From Cyanobacteria bacterium UBA11372 (lineage in GTDB: Bacteria; Cyanobacteriota; Cyanobacteriia; Cyanobacteriales; Aerosakkonemataceae): 5,261 nucleotides of DNA. A program made the translations under genes and the position numbers. The notes below the pieces were generated by a model. It saw only the letters and a list, made by a program, of their open reading frames with translations, was not told where the DNA came from and did not search any database. The stretch is taken from contig DNGG01000352.1 of the NCBI GenBank assembly GCA_003486675.1, positions 1-5,261 of the forward strand, given 5' to 3'. This document shows, in pieces, positions 4,653 through 5,261 of this stretch. The number at the start of each line of letters is the position of its first letter. Position 1 is the stretch's first letter.

Positions 4653-5261
4653 CTATGAGCCATGTGTCATGGCGATCGCACCATCGCCGTAGAGCGAATG
4701 CTCTCTAATTTCGATGCCTAATTCGGCGAGGCAGTTTTCCCATTCTTGGCGGGTACCGATTTGGTGGCGACGATCTAAAAGTCCGGCAATTTCTTCTTGG
4801 CGGGTTAATTCGGCAAATTGTTCGTAAAAGGGATAGTCGGGGGTAACGAAGGTTTCTTTGCGGTGCAAGATGGGCGGATTTTTTCTGATGCTGTAGTCTC
4901 CATATGTAACTTTAAGATCGGGTAATTTTATGGTCATGCTGCTTTCTAAAGCAGGATGGGCAACGCTGTTGAATTCAGGGTAGAAAAGATAAGAAATTTG
5001 GGGTTTATCGATATGGAATTTAACTAAAGTTGCCCCTTCCATGCGCCCGATGGTACGACTGGCACAACCTTCGTAAAGTCGCAACAAGGGGTTGAGTGCT
5101 TCTAAGGCAGAAACGTGGACGTAAAGCGCAGTGGGAAGATGTTTGCCGATTTTACTTTGTCGGCAGGCATTTTGAATTACTCCGGGTTTTCCTAAGCTAA
5201 AAAGCATATCTTCGGCAGCTTCGCAAGCTTCGTAATATGTGCCGAAAAAGGCTTTGATGTC
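4653..5261 (-). CDS. DNA phosphorothioation-associated putative methyltransferase, C-terminal part (5' end outside window)
   Basis: The reading frame is open to the window edge, giving 202 codons plus a TAG stop (4653-4655). The ATG at 5205-5207 is internal, because the 18 codons before it (DIKAFFGTYYEACEAAED) continue the same conserved region. From memory of the family, the segments GKHLPTALYVHVSALEAL, LLRLYEGCASRTIGRMEG, KPQISYLFYPEF, NPPILHRKETFVTPDYP and LTRQEE...IGTRQEW match the C-terminal domain of the DNA phosphorothioation-associated putative methyltransferases (TIGR04096-type), which in cyanobacteria follows an N-terminal SAM-dependent methyltransferase domain; that catalytic part would lie beyond 5261. 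The family is named for genomic association with dnd genes that replace a phosphate oxygen of DNA with sulfur; its own activity is, to my knowledge, unproven. The last ten or so residues run through a HIP1 octamer and are not conserved-looking. Nothing here shows the gene to be broken. Confidence 0.78.
   Translation of the reverse strand, partial: DIKAFFGTYYEACEAAEDMLFSLGKPGVIQNACRQSKIGKHLPTALYVHVSALEALNPLLRLYEGCASRTIGRMEGATLVKFHIDKPQISYLFYPEFNSVAHPALESSMTIKLPDLKVTYGDYSIRKNPPILHRKETFVTPDYPFYEQFAELTRQEEIAGLLDRRHQIGTRQEWENCLAELGIEIREHSLYGDGAIAMTHGS

Noticed and set aside
4671..4688. GGCGAT/ATCGCC inverted repeat near the methyltransferase stop
   Set aside because: It is a HIP1 octamer next to a partial HIP1 within coding sequence, with no T-tract; no reason to call it a terminator.
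5205..5207. ATG as the start of the right-hand gene
   Set aside because: The frame stays open through 18 more codons to the window edge and those codons fit the family's conserved sequence, so this methionine is internal.
1..5261. CRISPR array or insertion sequence
   Set aside because: No regularly spaced repeats with unique spacers of 25-45 bases and no transposase or recombinase coding sequence are present; the tandem arrays seen are heptamers without spacers.

Overview
The window looks like a chromosomal segment of a cyanobacterium, probably a filamentous one (inference). Seven perfect copies of the octamer GCGATCGC (the cyanobacterial HIP1 element) occur in about 5.3 kb. The intergenic DNA carries heptanucleotide tandem repeats and G/C-rich palindromes of the kind common in filamentous cyanobacterial genomes. 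The encoded proteins read as cyanobacterial versions of their families.

Layout. All protein genes are on the minus strand and the tRNA is on the plus strand. (1) Positions 1-199 are non-coding and hold degraded palindromic repeats and a heptamer array that runs up to the stop of the next gene. (2) 200-1987 encodes a complete CotA-type multicopper oxidase (laccase or bilirubin-oxidase-like) with all copper ligands, no visible signal peptide and a single cysteine. (3) 1988-2915 is a gap of about 930 bases without a convincing gene. Its left part is AT-rich and probably holds the oxidase promoter; its right part (about 2454-2770) is a mosaic of hairpins and dispersed repeats. (4) 2916-3782 is mazG, a two-domain nucleoside triphosphate pyrophosphohydrolase. 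(5) 3815-4405, 32 bases upstream of mazG on the same strand, encodes a DUF2227 putative metal-binding protein. The two probably form an operon, DUF2227 first. (6) 4501-4572 is tRNA-Val(UAC), transcribed divergently from that operon and preceded by an extended -10 promoter. (7) 4653-5261 is the C-terminal part of a gene that continues beyond the window; I recognise it as the DNA-phosphorothioation-associated putative methyltransferase family.

How the genes relate. MazG removes non-canonical or surplus nucleoside triphosphates; the DUF2227 protein is of unknown function, and only its position links it to MazG. The oxidase is a stand-alone gene. The methyltransferase-like gene belongs to a family associated with DNA sulfur modification, and its position beside a tRNA makes it the best candidate in the window for part of a larger modification or defence locus lying to the right. 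I see no complete undescribed system inside the window. The most distinctive local features are the repeat-encoded C-terminal tail of the DUF2227 protein, the heptamer array at the oxidase stop codon, and the repeat mosaic upstream of the oxidase.
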